Below, in pieces: positions 28,001 through 39,150 of a DNA stretch of 64,000 bases. Each line of letters begins with the position of its first letter. The first letter of the stretch is position 1. The notes under the pieces were generated by a model that was not told where the DNA came from, did not search any database, and was given only the letters and a program-made list of their open reading frames with translations. The translations under genes were made by a program, and so were the position numbers. Source of the DNA: Turnera subulata (lineage: Eukaryota; Streptophyta; Magnoliopsida; Malpighiales; Passifloraceae); NCBI GenBank assembly GCA_028386065.3, contig JAKUCV010001923.1:4838-68837 (forward strand), in the 5' to 3' direction.

Positions 28001-28407
28001 GTAGCTGTGGAAGGAGAGATTAGTAGACTTTCATGCAAGTAGTTTGTTTTGGTAAAATATTTTGCAAGTGGTGGCTACTTATTATTAGTGGAAGCTATGT
28101 TTTTAAGCAATAATCCCTGGAAAACAGAAAGAAAAGGGTACAGGTTCTACTTCTCGCTGAAAAGAAAAGTGCGAAGTTGTTACTAATCCTTTGCCATCTT
28201 ATTAGATGAACAAAACTGACAAAGCACTAACCATATCAAACCCTATGGTTTAAGAAGCCTCTAAAACTGGTTTCATGGTGAATGCAGGATGAAAATGGAG
28301 TTGATCCGCCACAGTCGCTGCAAAGAGGTGTTACAGAGTTGGTAGAAGCTGCCTTGACACCTAGAAACTTGTGCATGATGGATCCTACTTGGCACCCCTG
28401 GTTTTGA
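4064..28407 (+). CDS. TRA1: TRA1/TRRAP-type PIKK-family pseudokinase, 35 coding exons, complete
   Basis: This is the scaffold subunit that recruits SAGA and NuA4 histone acetyltransferase complexes to DNA-bound activators in the nucleus. Exons: 4064-4121, 4503-5224, 6008-6133, 6231-6316, 6746-6854, 7454-7549, 7659-7721, 7801-7860, 8899-8967, 9863-9944, 10099-10151, 10233-10328, 11212-12444, 13260-14255, 14325-14660, 14784-15042, 15242-15464, 15547-15934, 16376-16525, 16630-16851, 16980-17201, 18042-18707, 19254-19514, 19609-19953, 20692-21098, 21170-21599, 21861-23159, 24123-24383, 24464-24754, 24835-25317, 25736-26167, 26432-26710, 26967-27518, 27611-27820, 28288-28407. All introns are GT-AG. 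The exons total 11685 bases (3894 residues plus stop), close to the known plant family length. The order is helical (HEAT-like) repeats, FAT domain (roughly 2590-3250, with a Ser/Gly/Gln-rich linker in exon 30), kinase-like domain and FATC. The start in GCCATGAGTCCG opens the first exon and keeps phase. Splice sites were read by eye; one or two could be off by a few bases. Confidence 0.95.
12732..13168. mobile_element. Tourist/PIF-Harbinger-like MITE in TRA1 intron 13
   Basis: A 437-base block inside the intron 12445-13259 starts GGCTAAGTTTGGGAA and ends CCAAAACCAGCCC, giving an imperfect terminal inverted repeat. It is flanked by TTA on both sides (12729-12731 and 13169-13171), the target duplication typical of Harbinger-type elements. 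Subterminal sequences are rich in GGGA on the left and TCCC on the right, so the ends can pair further. There is no coding capacity, and the splice sites are untouched. Confidence 0.75.
26432..27820 (+). other. TRA1 PI3K/PI4K-like pseudokinase domain (three exons)
   Basis: These exons encode about residues 3509-3855. The fold markers are present, including FRRLTLIGSDGSQRHFIVQ and the helices around FKKQFAVQLALSSFM. The catalytic loop, normally containing D-R-H-x-x-N, reads QIGGRSPNKIL at residues 3710-3720. The metal-binding DFG is replaced by a Q-T-D-F-H-P segment. This matches the known loss of kinase activity in the Tra1/TRRAP family. Confidence 0.85.
28288..28407 (+). other. TRA1 FATC domain (last exon)
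   Basis: The last exon encodes 39 residues plus stop and ends with the FATC signature: a helix around GVTELVEAAL, then NLCMMDPTWHPWF and TGA. The terminal Trp-Phe is the usual end of Tra1/TRRAP proteins, which supports the chosen final exon. Confidence 0.9.
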
Positions 28408-29404
28408 TTGGCAAGGGGACTCGGATGCCATCAGGCGGCTTCTAGTTGTAAATATTTGTAATTGTTTAGCTTATCTAGAAGTGACCGTCAGTTGGCATTT
28501 GATAATCTGTAGTAGCACCGGTTATATTATTTGTACATTGGCGCAATAGCCATTTTTATACTAGTGTATCTGTGGTTCCATGTGATAAGTCGTCCAATCA
28601 TATGCAAGTTTTAATCTTCCAGTATAGCATGCCTTTGCCTGCTGTTATTTTATAAAAAGGAAATTACATATTAGCTTGTTTAACTTATGTTAAATTTTAC
28701 CTACAAGATATATGGAACACTATGAAAAGCAACTGAAGATTTGGTATAAGAACGGTAACTTTTTGTATGCGAGTATTGTATTTGATACCTTCACAAAACT
28801 ACAGACGTCATTTTTGAAATCACATTGTTTGGTGTATTAATTGTGCTAATTGAAATCAAAGGATGTTCATTTGATATCTTCAGTAATTGTTTGCCAAATG
28901 ATAATGACAGACATTTAAGGACGATTTTGAACCTCTCCTAGGCAAAGTAAAAATGGAACAGAGAAATGAATGAAGTGGAGAAGTACTAAAACAGTGTAGA
29001 AACGGCAACATCTTTACGAAGATAATAAAAGGGGAAGCGAGAGGTTTTGCAGTACAAAAAAGTTGGCCAACAAGTAAGAGATGCGATCACAAGCATTCAC
29101 GGTGCACATGTTGCGAAAGTAAGTATTGGACAAAGGAAGCGAGTTGATGCCAAAATATTATAACAAAAAGAATTATTGTTCCACAATCTTCATTATTGAT
29201 CATGGCTCTGCTTTTCATGTGTTGGTGTAAAACCCCACCCCAATGTAGAACAAACGAGCAACCAGGAAAACAGAAAGGCAAAAGCACAGCCACCCCAAAG
29301 TGGTGTCGAGATAGACAACCAGCACTTATAACAGACCACACAAAATCAAGAGTAGGAAAACTAAAGAGAAGCAAGACTGCTCTTCTTCATTCTCTTCCTC
29401 TTCT
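28408..29404. other. Region between two convergent gene ends
   Basis: This holds the 3' flank of TRA1 (plus) and of the acidic-protein gene (minus). It is AT-rich, with several possible polyadenylation signals on either strand. I see no further gene or repeat. Confidence 0.6.
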
Positions 29405-30805
29405 TCATTCTTCTTCCTCTTCTTCGTCCACATTAAATCGCAGGTGCTTCCCTTTTGGGGTTGGCAGTCCTTTCAGGCGCAGAACACCAGGCGAGGAGGA
29501 GGATCCACCCGAACACACTTCTTCTTCAACAATTTCATCATCGCTGTTATACACAAACCTTGTGTGTTTTCCAGCAAACTCAGCAATTGTAGTCTTCTCC
29601 GCTACACTTATCTTGCTAATTCCTTCACAGAGCTCATCAAGCATGCCTCCATCATCCTCATCCTCATCATCAGCGTCATCACACTCCTCATGATAATACT
29701 CTTCAATGTCTCCCAAGCCTTCCAATATTTCCTCCTCATCTTCCTCATCGTGGGTGCTTGCATTAGCCTGAATGGACCACACAGAAGCTTTGTCATCATC
29801 ACCTGGCGAGGATTTGTCTTTGCTGCATTGATCTCTTGCTTCTTCGAAAGTCAGCACAGAGGAGCATTCTGATGAATCCGAGGTTTCAAATTTCTCAGAG
29901 AAATCGAACAGTAAAGACCTTGTCAGGCTCTTCTGGGATTCAAGGCTCTCTTGCTCGGCATCATTAACCGCCACCTACCCAAATACAATAAGAAAACTGA
30001 ATAAGACTCAAAAAATGACAATTAAATTAAGGTCAATAGCAAATTTCCAAGAACAAGAAACAGAAAACCCCACCTGACAAATCTTGAGAGTTTCTTCAAC
30101 AACCGGCAAAGGAGTCCCCAAGGCCAGGCCACTGTTGTCACCGCCGCCGTCTCCACTGAGGTTGGGGATCTGAGGGGTGTTTGCCGGTGTGGGCGCAAGA
30201 AGACCCATCGGAGAATAGACAAGACCCTGCACCCGGCGAAGGGGGCGATTCTCCAGCAACAGCTTGGACAGCTCTGCCTCTTCTTCAACTTTCTGCAACA
30301 GGGTCTTCACTTGACCCCTAAGCAAAGCCTCTCCAGAACCGGGTGTGCTGATGATGATCTTGGCTCTACTGCCTCTCTGCTTGGTCGTCGCCGATGACGG
30401 CGTTTCCAAGCTCCCCATTGCAAGCCCAACAATCGGCGAATCATTTGTTATGTCAATGAGCGCAGACCGATCTTGCTGCTGTTTCTTGTTTCTTCTTGAT
30501 TTCGTGAGACCCTTTTCAGAATCTTCAGCCTTCCCTGAAATATACGCAAAAAAACCCTTCATCATAACAAAATCAAGAAACAACACATGCCCGATCCAGA
30601 ATCCTACATATAACTCTTTTCGTGAATATCACAAAAAACCCTGAATTGGTTCAAGCCTAGTCTTGTTGACTTTTTGAAAGAAAGAAGAAAGGAAGAGAAA
30701 GAAGCACTCACTCGAGATGGGAATGCTGTTGTTAGTTGCCGAGTTGTTAAGAGCAGCCAGAGTCTGCGATCTTGTGACCCTTCTTGTTGATGATGGAGTC
30801 TCCAT
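29405..30805 (-). CDS. Unrecognised plant acidic protein with a cyclin-type destruction box, 374 residues
   Basis: The gene has three minus-strand exons: 30805-30712, 30534-30074 and 29974-29405. All junctions are GT-AG, and the phases join to 374 residues plus stop. The start METPSSTRRVTRSQ is the first ATG of the frame. The N-terminal third is basic (residues 8-49). Residues 54-62 read RSALIDITN, which fits the extended destruction box RxALxxI(S/T)N of B-type cyclins, and NDSPIVGLAMG follows. The middle part (about 80-185) contains a possible short helix around VKTLLQKVEEEAELSKLLLE and several minimal Thr-Pro/Ser-Pro sites. The last exon has long Asp/Glu runs, then FAGKHTRFVYNSDDE and LKGLPTPKGKHLRF, and ends in six or more Glu. 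No catalytic domain is seen. A nuclear, cell-cycle-degraded protein is an inference from the destruction box, basic patch and acidic tail. I cannot name the family. Confidence 0.85.
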
Positions 30806-33800
30806 TGAAGGGTAATTCAGAGAAAGGAGAAAAATGAGAACAAAGAACGCAAAGAGACCAGAGAGATCAATAGAGAGAGAGAGAGAGGCCAAAATCGAAA
30901 AGAGAATGACAAAAGTAGATGATTTTTGGGGCAAAGTAGAAAGGGTTTTATAAATAGGTGTTCGAACGGTAATATGACCGTTGCAGCAAACACGCGCACA
31001 CACAAATTCACACGATTGCAAAGAAACTAGCCGTTGGATTTTCCATTTCTAAGGGTTACTTTTGCCTACGGTTCGGGCTGTGCAGTTTTATGCATATTGG
31101 GCTCTATTGTGGGCCTTCCCTTTTTGGGCATATTAATTTCCCCCAAGGATGCAATCTGGTTAAGGTGTACAATATTCCAAGAAAACACCATTTTATTGTA
31201 AATTTGGGATTAACTAATTACCAATTGTGGAGATCAACTTGGGATTTACAATGTGAATCTGATTGCATAAGTATCATTTAGGCATGAATTTAATTTCGTC
31301 ATCTTTTGCTAAAAGGGATTCTCGGATCAGATTATTATTGACCTGGAGAAAAAAAATTGAGCATTTTGATCGAGTGATAGTATACTATCCTCCTTTTTTA
31401 GGAATTTTTTATTTTACTGATTGCAAATACACCAAAAAAAATCAGATTCATTTTTGAAGGAAAAAGATATTTTTCCTTTTCAGTCATATATTCTTGGATG
31501 TATCTGGTTTTCAATTTTTTTGATAGAATTGGGTACGAAAAAAGGAAGATAATGGGAAATAAAAGAGTTCCGTCCGTCTAATCCTAACAAAAACAACTTC
31601 TATTTTTTGAGAATACTAAAACTTAGATCAATGCTTGTAAATTGTAGTATTTTCATATTTCCCACTAGGTTCATATCTTATTCTCATCGACATATATGTT
31701 TTTTTTTTGTCGCATGGATTGTCAACATATATTTTTATTTGATATTTTGTTTACTGCTCTCCCCTTTTCAGGAAAAAAGAAATCATCACTTCTACAAATA
31801 ATGATGAACTAGAGGGGACATAGTGGTGGTGTTTATTATCTCCCTAATTTTTTGGATGCCTATATATGTTGATTCTTTCTCATCATACACAATGGTTCTT
31901 ATGTTTTATGATTTTTTTCAATGAAATCTTTAATGCAAGTGTGTTTTAATCTCATACTTTCCAAACTTTTGAATGCTTAGTGTATAAGAGCCTTCTACCT
32001 TTTCCCTTCTTTCTTTTTACTACTCCATGAGCACGGATATATACTGAAAGGTTCTTAAATCTTGAAGGATTTACTTTCACTCAAGGTTTTTTACATATAA
32101 TTCTTTAATTAGACTTTTAATGTTTGGTTAACCGTGCATCAAAAGTATTTACCTAAGTATTATATTGTACCCTGGCATTATTTATCACCTGTGTCACTTA
32201 TGGTTACATTTCCGCTGACCTTGATGAAATAAGAAACACTGAACATGAAACATTTCGACCAGACTACTTGAAACATATAAGTCCGAAGTCAAAACGACAT
32301 TGTTTTATTAAACGTTAACTTACCTATCTAAGTCTCGCATCCAAATCTAGTCTACTACTAGTCAAACGAGTGACTATGTCTGCCTCGCTTTCTTTCCTTT
32401 TTTTCCTTTTAATGCTTGCTGCAGTATCTCTGCCTTTGTTTATACATCAAAATCATTAAAAGCCTCTTCCTTTCTATTCACCCAAAAAAAAAAACAAAAG
32501 CCCCTTCACCTAATTAATTAGAGAGCAACCAGGCAGGTATTATTATGACTTTCTTTTGACCAAAAAAAAAAAAAAAGAAGAAGAAGAAGAGGAGGCAGGT
32601 CAGTACTCACGTGCTTGACTAAGCTTACCTACTTTGGGAGATGAAGAAGATCAGGTGGCTCTATTGCGATATATAGCCACTTAATCGACTAATTGCACGA
32701 ATTTAAAAGATTTCCCTTTACTAATTACGAAAATTTTAGACTTTCCAACTAAGGGGTGTTGATATATATTTTATTTTTGCCTACACTAATCCAAATACTC
32801 CGAATTGATTGTGTGCCACTCATGCCTCCTTGCCTACACTAATCCAAATACTCTAACACTCCTTGCATGATCCTAAGAAATTGAACTAAACATAATCAAA
32901 AATGAACTTTGGTTGGTTGGTTTGTGGAAAATCTGGCAAGAGATAAGTATTGACAAGGTGAAGTTCCAAGAGTTCCTGCATTGTTGTTATCCTTGTAGAA
33001 TTTCACTCCCGGGAATTGTAATTCAAGGAAAAATTAATCATCGTTTGTTCGTTCATTGTTTCAGCACCTGTTTTTCTAGAATATATGATGACCAAAATCT
33101 TCTTATGGACCCATTCTGCTTGTCCTTTTTTACATTTAGACTCGTGCATCTCCTGTGGGTCTTTGTCTTTGACGATTAAACAACTTTTTTGCTTTCACAA
33201 ACGATAATTGACAAATTTTCCAATGTCCAAGTTATAAACAACAACCGCTTCTAGAGGATAACCCTTCCCTTTCAGGCTTCAGCCTTTCCCTTCTAACTGC
33301 ATAGCCAAGTAGAAACATGAATGCATATATCATGGCATTGCTTGGTCTACCTAATGGACAGCATAAATGATTAAATGGTCTCAAATAATTTTTAGAACTT
33401 TCAAATCCTCTCACAGGGTTGTGTTATTTCCTTTATATAGAAGAAACTATTTATTGCCCGTACGTAGAATTAACATGGTACTGAATTAAAAAAAACCCGT
33501 GGTAGCTATCCACTACTAAGATAACCAAATCTTTACAAATAATATATCTTACTATATATATGAACATAATTGTCTATGTAAGATTACAACAGTTAGTTAC
33601 TGTCCTTGATGAAGAAAAAGATAATGAAGTTACGATTGAAAGAGCACAGAGGCCACAAACATGATGACTGAAGTTTTAACACGCTAGTAAAAAATTTTTT
33701 TGATGGATTATGCAGAACTTTTGATTTCTGAAATATCATATTAAAGGGTATTTGTTCCTAGCTAGCTAAATCATTGAGATTTGAGGGTCCGGTCGACCAA

Positions 33801-33915
33801 GGCAAAAAGTGAATATAACAACTTCTACTTCTAGTTTCCGTATTGAACATTTTATTGTACGAGCACACATGATCTGTTTGGATAAGAACAATTAATGATC
33901 ATATGACGGTCGTTG
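30806..33915. other. Geneless AT-rich intergenic DNA
   Basis: The first 250 bases are the 5' leader and promoter of the acidic-protein gene on the minus strand, with a GA/CT run near 30860-30890. The rest is AT-rich with short homopolymers and a small GAA microsatellite at about 32574-32592. I see no conserved coding segment and no tRNA-like fold. Confidence 0.55.
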
Positions 33916-33917
33916 TA

Positions 33918-34180
33918 CTCCCTCAGTTTTTTATATAAATGTTGCACAAACTTTAATAAAGTCATTAATGTGACTTGGATAATGTAAATGCAAATAATGA
34001 TATACTAAAATATCCCTTTATAAAAATTTTATTTACTCAACTTTTCACTTATCCAATCATTTGATAGTAGGGTTATATTTGAAAACTAAGCATTAAATGA
34101 TTCTTAGAAATTCTAAAGCCTCTTATAATTTGAAACAAAATAAAAACCCTAGTATGACTTACAAAAAAAAACGCAGGGAG
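33918..34180. mobile_element. Stowaway-like MITE (263 bases)
   Basis: The element starts CTCCCTCAG and ends GCAGGGAG, the usual Stowaway (Tc1/mariner) terminal inverted repeat. TA lies directly outside each end (33916-33917 and 34181-34182). The interior is AT-rich and non-coding. Confidence 0.8.
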
Positions 34181-34182
34181 TA

Positions 34183-35350
34183 TATCTTTTCAACCCGCAA
34201 CAACTATGATTCAATTTGAGGGATACCGGATCTCATTTACCCTTTTAATTATAATTTCGTTAATTTCCATATGATTCCATGTACCATATGGAAGCCTTTT
34301 GCTTCATATATATTCACCTAGTTTCTTTTTCTTTAATGCAATATCGTTTAGCTACATGCATGAATAACGTTTACAATTCCTAATGTAAGAGAAGGAAATA
34401 ATTAATTGGGGTTACAAGATAGTATAAACGATAATCAAAATATATAGAAAAGCGAACCCACAAAATATTGCGTACGAGTTTTGCTTTCCAAAACTTTCTT
34501 TTTTTATAAAATTGCTTTCCAAATCTTTGAGTGGTTAGAAAGAAGTCACGAAGCGTAATGCACTTGCAAAAGAGTTTTACAACATGAGACAAATGTAAGT
34601 ATACATATAATTGGACCGCAAAGGGATTAACTCGAATTAAAAGAAGGGAAAACAATAAAAATATTTAAAGGAAAGGAAAACAAATCTTTTCCCCCAAAAT
34701 ATTCGACTTGATTCTAATCCACATCTTCACCTGTCCTTCCGTTATCTTGCAGGTTCTTTTCTCTACTCATCTTTAATTGTAAAATTAAACTAAAGATTTC
34801 TTCTTTGATATTGTCATTGATTTAGCTTCGTTCCCACTCTAAAAAAAATACATAAAAAATAGCGATGCCATTCCTGATTAACTCTGAAGTTTTAACATTT
34901 AATAGAGACAAGCGGTTAGCTTAAATAGCCGACAGATAATTAACAGAGATAATAAATGTCCTTATTAATTAGTCTGCCAAATCATCTCTCCAACAATTGA
35001 GAAACGTCGGTCAAAATACGCTCTAGCTGACCAAAACCTCTATTAATAAGAAGTATCATAATTAACTATACTTTGCTGGTGGAGGTTTCAGCTTAGCCAT
35101 TAGCTTATTTTTTTATTTTATATTTGCCAATCTTGATTGAACTGTGTACGTAGAGAGACCCTGATTTAGTCTAAGTTTGTTTTTCTCTTTTCCAAATAAA
35201 GGGCTAACCTTGAATTCCTTAGAATAAGTTGGATGCAACTTTTACGTACTATTTGCTATGTGGTCATATCCCTAGACTGAAAGGTAGTAGTACTACTTAC
35301 CACTCTCACTCATCGTGAGCACCGAACACAAAATCTACAAACACTAGCAA
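34183..35350. other. Geneless AT-rich region upstream of F3H
   Basis: No coding segment is seen. A perfect 12-base palindrome AGTAGTACTACT lies at 35286-35297, inside the distal F3H promoter. Confidence 0.5.
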
Positions 35351-35531
35351 GTTTGGTAGGTGTAATTAGAAATCTCCACTACCAAAGGGCCACGTACGAG
35401 CTAACTAAAAGGTAGTTGAATAAAAAAGGTGCTTACATGATCAACTTACCCCTCAAAGCAAATCTCTTTGTTTTTAAAATCAAAGCTAACCCATTAGGGC
35501 AGCAATTGTAAACATACATATATATATATAG
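35351..35531 (+). promoter_or_regulatory. F3H promoter: AC/MYB element, ACGT element and TATA stretch
   Basis: GTTTGGTAGGT at 35351-35361 is the reverse complement of ACCTACCAAAC. It contains both the AC-I element ACCTACC and a MYB recognition match, ACCAAAC. CCACGTAC at 35391-35398 has an ACGT core. A TATA stretch lies at about 35516-35530, some 135-150 bases before the start codon. Paired MYB and ACGT elements form the light-responsive unit known from chalcone synthase and other early flavonoid genes, recognised by R2R3-MYB and bZIP factors. Function here is inferred from motif match and spacing only. Confidence 0.5.
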
Positions 35532-35664
35532 ACGGATTATCTCACCCTCATTGCACCCCAACATTTTCGTCTGTTATTTCTATACATAGATTCTGCGTTT
35601 TCCATATATTAAGGGCGGTCATTTCGATCACAGCTTGACAACAAAAGAAAAGAAAAGAAAAGAA

Positions 35665-37920
35665 ATGGCACCTTCAACCCTCACGGCCCTGGCAGAGGAG
35701 AAAACCCTGCAAGCCAGCTTTGTAAGGGACGAAGATGAGCGTCCAAAAGTGGCATACAACAAATTCAGCGACGAAATCCCTGTGATTTCTTTGTCAGGAA
35801 TCGACAATGGTGGCGAGAAGAGGGCAGAGATATGCAAGAAGATTGTGGAGGCATGCGAGGACTGGGGTATTTTCCAGGTGGTGGATCATGGCGTTGATGC
35901 CAAGCTCATAGCTGAAATGACGAGACTCGCCAAAGAATTCTTTGCTCTTCCGCCGGAGGAGAAGCTTCGGTTTGACATGTCCGGTGGCAAGAAGGGTGGC
36001 TTCATCGTCTCCAGCCATCTCCAGGTATTCCTTGATTTCTTTCCTTTTTTTTTTTTTTCTTCCTTCCATGTCCTGTACTTAAAATCTTGCTGGGTCTCAA
36101 GAAAGTTTGTTCAATGACGATTAATCATCCACGTTTTTATCAATGCGTCGATCTCATATATATTGGAAATCACCTTTGTTAGATCTTCACCCAAAGATGT
36201 TGCACAAGTTACACTTTCTTGTGGTTTATTATTATGCAGACGTTCCTTCATATGCATAGATATGGACAAACCGTTTTTTTATAAGCAAAAAGGACGTGAG
36301 TGACACGAGTAAACAGTTAATTTCCAGAAAAAGCTGAAAAGATAGAACTTCATGTGTAGGACAGGGTGGAATATTTATGCTCGGTTGGAATAATGTAATT
36401 GCGAATGAAATTATTCATCGATCCAAAATAACATGGGAGGATAAAGAATTATGTAAAAGTAGATTTATTTCCAAGGTTAAACTTTTTTTCTGCTCATAAT
36501 TAACTGGAACATTTTGTTTTACCAAGAGTTCTTTGATTCTGTTTTCTTTGAGGAAGATAAGAGTTTTTTTTTATTCTTGTTTGTAGGCTTGTAGCTAATG
36601 TTAGGCAAATTTCCTTGTCAGGAAAATTTTTTTAACAAAAAGTTAGGCCAACTTTTAATGCGGGTTGTGCTCGAGTTGTAACCGAAGAACTTGGGGATAG
36701 CAACGTTGGCTTGTCATCCGACATCATTGAATGGGTCGGGTAGATTTGGTTGATGGCCATTCTTTTTTCATATTTCAAGACTCAAGTACATGAAATCCCC
36801 CTTGATACTCGGCAAAAAAAAAAAAATCCCCCTTGATAAAGACAGACCACATGTTTCCTTAGACATATAGTAGCTTCGAAACATTACTAGGTCCCGATCG
36901 TGGCTTGTCAACCCCACACGTTTGATGTTTCTCCAAGATCCCTTTTCCTGCAGTGCAGTCTTTTTCAAGTTTTAAAGAAACCATAAATGCCTGATATCAC
37001 CTATTATAATTTGGAACTGTAATAACTAATTTTCCAGGGAGAAGCAGTTCAAGATTGGCGTGAGATCGTGACATACTTCTCATACCCAATTCGGGCCAGA
37101 GACTACTCAAGGTGGCCTGACAAGCCAGAGGGATGGAAGGCAGTGACAGAGGAATACAGTGAGAAGCTGATGGGACTTGCCTGCAAGCTTCTTGGGGTTT
37201 TGTCTGAGGCCATGGGTCTGGAAACAGAAGCTCTAAGCAACGCATGCGTGGACATGGACCAAAAGGTTGTTGTCAATTTCTATCCAAAATGTCCACAACC
37301 AGACCTTACTCTTGGACTCAAGCGCCATACAGACCCAGGCACCATCACCCTCTTGCTTCAGGACCAAGTTGGTGGCCTTCAGGCCACCAGGGACAATGGC
37401 AAGACTTGGATCACTGTCCAACCTGTTGAAGGTGCCTTTGTGGTCAATCTAGGGGATCATGGTCATGTAAGAACTAATCATATATTTAACAAAGAAAAAC
37501 CTTCCTTTGAATTGGTTTTTAATTTAATGTCTGGTTAAAATTGATCTTTGATTGGATGTGAGGCAGTTCCTTAGCAACGGGAGGTTCAAGAATGCAGACC
37601 ACCAGGCTGTTGTGAACTCAAATAGCAGCAGGCTGTCTATCGCCACGTTCCAGAACCCGGCACCAGAGGCTAAAGTGTACCCTCTTAAGATAAGAGAGGG
37701 AGAGAAGCCAGTGTTGGAGGAGCCAATCACATTTGCTGAGATGTATAGGAGGAAGATGAGTAAGGATTTGGAGCTGGCAAGGCTAAAGAAGTTGGCCAAA
37801 GAGAAGGTGTTGCAGGATGCAGCTAAAGATGCAGAGAAGCTGTCGCAGGATGCAGAGAAGAAGGCCAATTCTGAAGTTAAGCCACTGGAAGCTAAGCCTC
37901 TGGAAGAGATTCTTGCCTAA
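35665..37920 (+). CDS. F3H: Flavanone 3-hydroxylase (naringenin 3-dioxygenase), complete
   Basis: This 2-oxoglutarate- and Fe(II)-dependent dioxygenase converts flavanones such as naringenin to dihydroflavonols in the cytosol, feeding flavonol, anthocyanin and proanthocyanidin synthesis. Exons are 35665-36024, 37038-37466 and 37567-37920, giving 380 residues; both introns are GT-AG. The N-terminal DIOX_N part includes [12 protein letters not shown] and [12 protein letters not shown]. The iron ligands are His217 and Asp219 (in KRHTDPGT) and His275 (in NADHQAVVN). Arg285 and Ser287 (SRLS) bind 2-oxoglutarate. [12 protein letters not shown] and [14 protein letters not shown] are typical of F3H rather than flavonol synthase or anthocyanidin synthase. 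The start codon follows an AAAAG-rich leader and begins [12 protein letters not shown], as usual for the family. The C-terminus is longer than usual and carries short internal repeats. Confidence 0.96.
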
Positions 37921-38697
37921 AATTTGATGTTGTTGCTGTGCTATATTTTTAATTGTCGCAGGCTAGTGTTCTTCGTGTTCCTACTGGATTCTCTTATGAA
38001 GTTGTGGAGTGAGGTGGTGAAGGCTTCTTGTTTAGGCTCTCTCTGCCTTGGTTGTCTTGTCTATGTATGAAATAATATAGTTTCCACGGATCTCATCTAA
38101 AAACAATGTGTAAGTTACTCCGTTGCAATTGTTGCTTCATGTTATCCCAGTAATTTTAACGGCGCCTCATCCAAAATCTTCTCTCAAATGGTTGATTAAT
38201 TAATAAATAGTCTCTAGGAGTCCTAACTCCTAACCCAGAAAGGATATTTACTTCACATTCAGTTACACGCACACAACATACTATAATTTTAGGTAGCCCA
38301 TTTCTGGTGAGTCTTTTTAATGGAAATTGCAGGAAAATAAGTTAGAATTTTTTTTTTGGCAAAATAGGACCACTAAAAGGTTGGCCTGCCCTTAATTGTG
38401 CGCACTTGAACAACCTAATTCCAAGCCATCAGTTACCTATTTGCTAGCTAGAATGAGGGAGGTGGTGTGTGTGCAGCACATAAATCACATTAATCTAAGG
38501 TCAATATAACACAAAGTTAATGGTGTATCCCCCCTCCTTAATCAAATGAGGTAGATATCCATCGCTATTACTGGGTTCAATGCTGCTGATTCCTTTACTT
38601 CAATGCTAATTGGTGCCACTATTTCATAGTACTACTTAACGAGGCTGCGTTTTCCAATTAGTCAAATGTTGTTGCCTCAATCACAATCTACCGCAAG
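37921..38697. other. F3H 3' flank and geneless DNA
   Basis: This contains the F3H 3' untranslated region, with possible poly(A) signals such as AATAATA near 38072. AT-rich DNA without a recognisable gene follows. Confidence 0.5.
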
Positions 38698-39150
38698 CCA
38701 TTTTTTCTTTTTTTTTTTTGTCATAAAGTTAGTTTCATTAGCTTGTAGAAATATCCGAGTACAAAAGATTGGCAAGCTGTTGAGGAGGGGCATTTATCCA
38801 ATGAGGGGACATAGCCTTCTCCTAGCTGCCTTTGATATCCAATCTTCCACTAAATTAGAGGGAGAAACAGAAGTGAAATTCTTTGTAGCAATAAAGTGAT
38901 GAATGTTAGCAACCGTGGAACGAATCTGAATAGGAGCATGTGAAGTTCATTCACCGCAAGAGAGAGTTAGTCTCTATCTAGACTTGTGCAAATCCTCTAG
39001 CGAGGGTTAGTAAGGCAGACTCTCGGATAGCCATAGTCTCGACTACTAAAGTTGAGGAACACTGAAATCATAGTTCCTGTCCATCGATCACTCCTTCCGC
39101 TATATTTCTGCAAACAATCCCTAATCCTGCCTATTGTCTGCTATTTTTTC
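38698..39150 (-). mobile_element. Decayed LINE 3' end: RNase H-like fragment with poly(A)
   Basis: Read on the minus strand, the region encodes pieces of the RNase H-like (RVT_3) domain at the end of plant LINE polyproteins. AGLGIVCRNIAEG lies near 39120, VVETMAIRESALLTLARGFAQV in the middle (about 38990-39060), and EDWISKAARRRLCP near 38835. After a frameshift, WINAPPQQLANLLYSDISTS is followed by a stop near 38740. A short tail and a poly(A) run (T tract at 38703-38719 on the plus strand) come next. In-frame stops and at least one frameshift show that it is dead. The 5' part is missing, as in typical truncated LINE copies. Confidence 0.7.

Noticed and set aside
29196..29693. Plus-strand Ser-rich frame opposite the acidic-protein gene
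   Set aside because: Shadow of the minus-strand exon, whose splice junctions and frame are consistent.
38686..38960. ACCGCAAG at 38690-38697 and 38953-38960 as a target-site duplication of the LINE fragment
   Set aside because: RNase H similarity continues past 38960 to about 39150, so the right copy lies inside the element and the match is chance.
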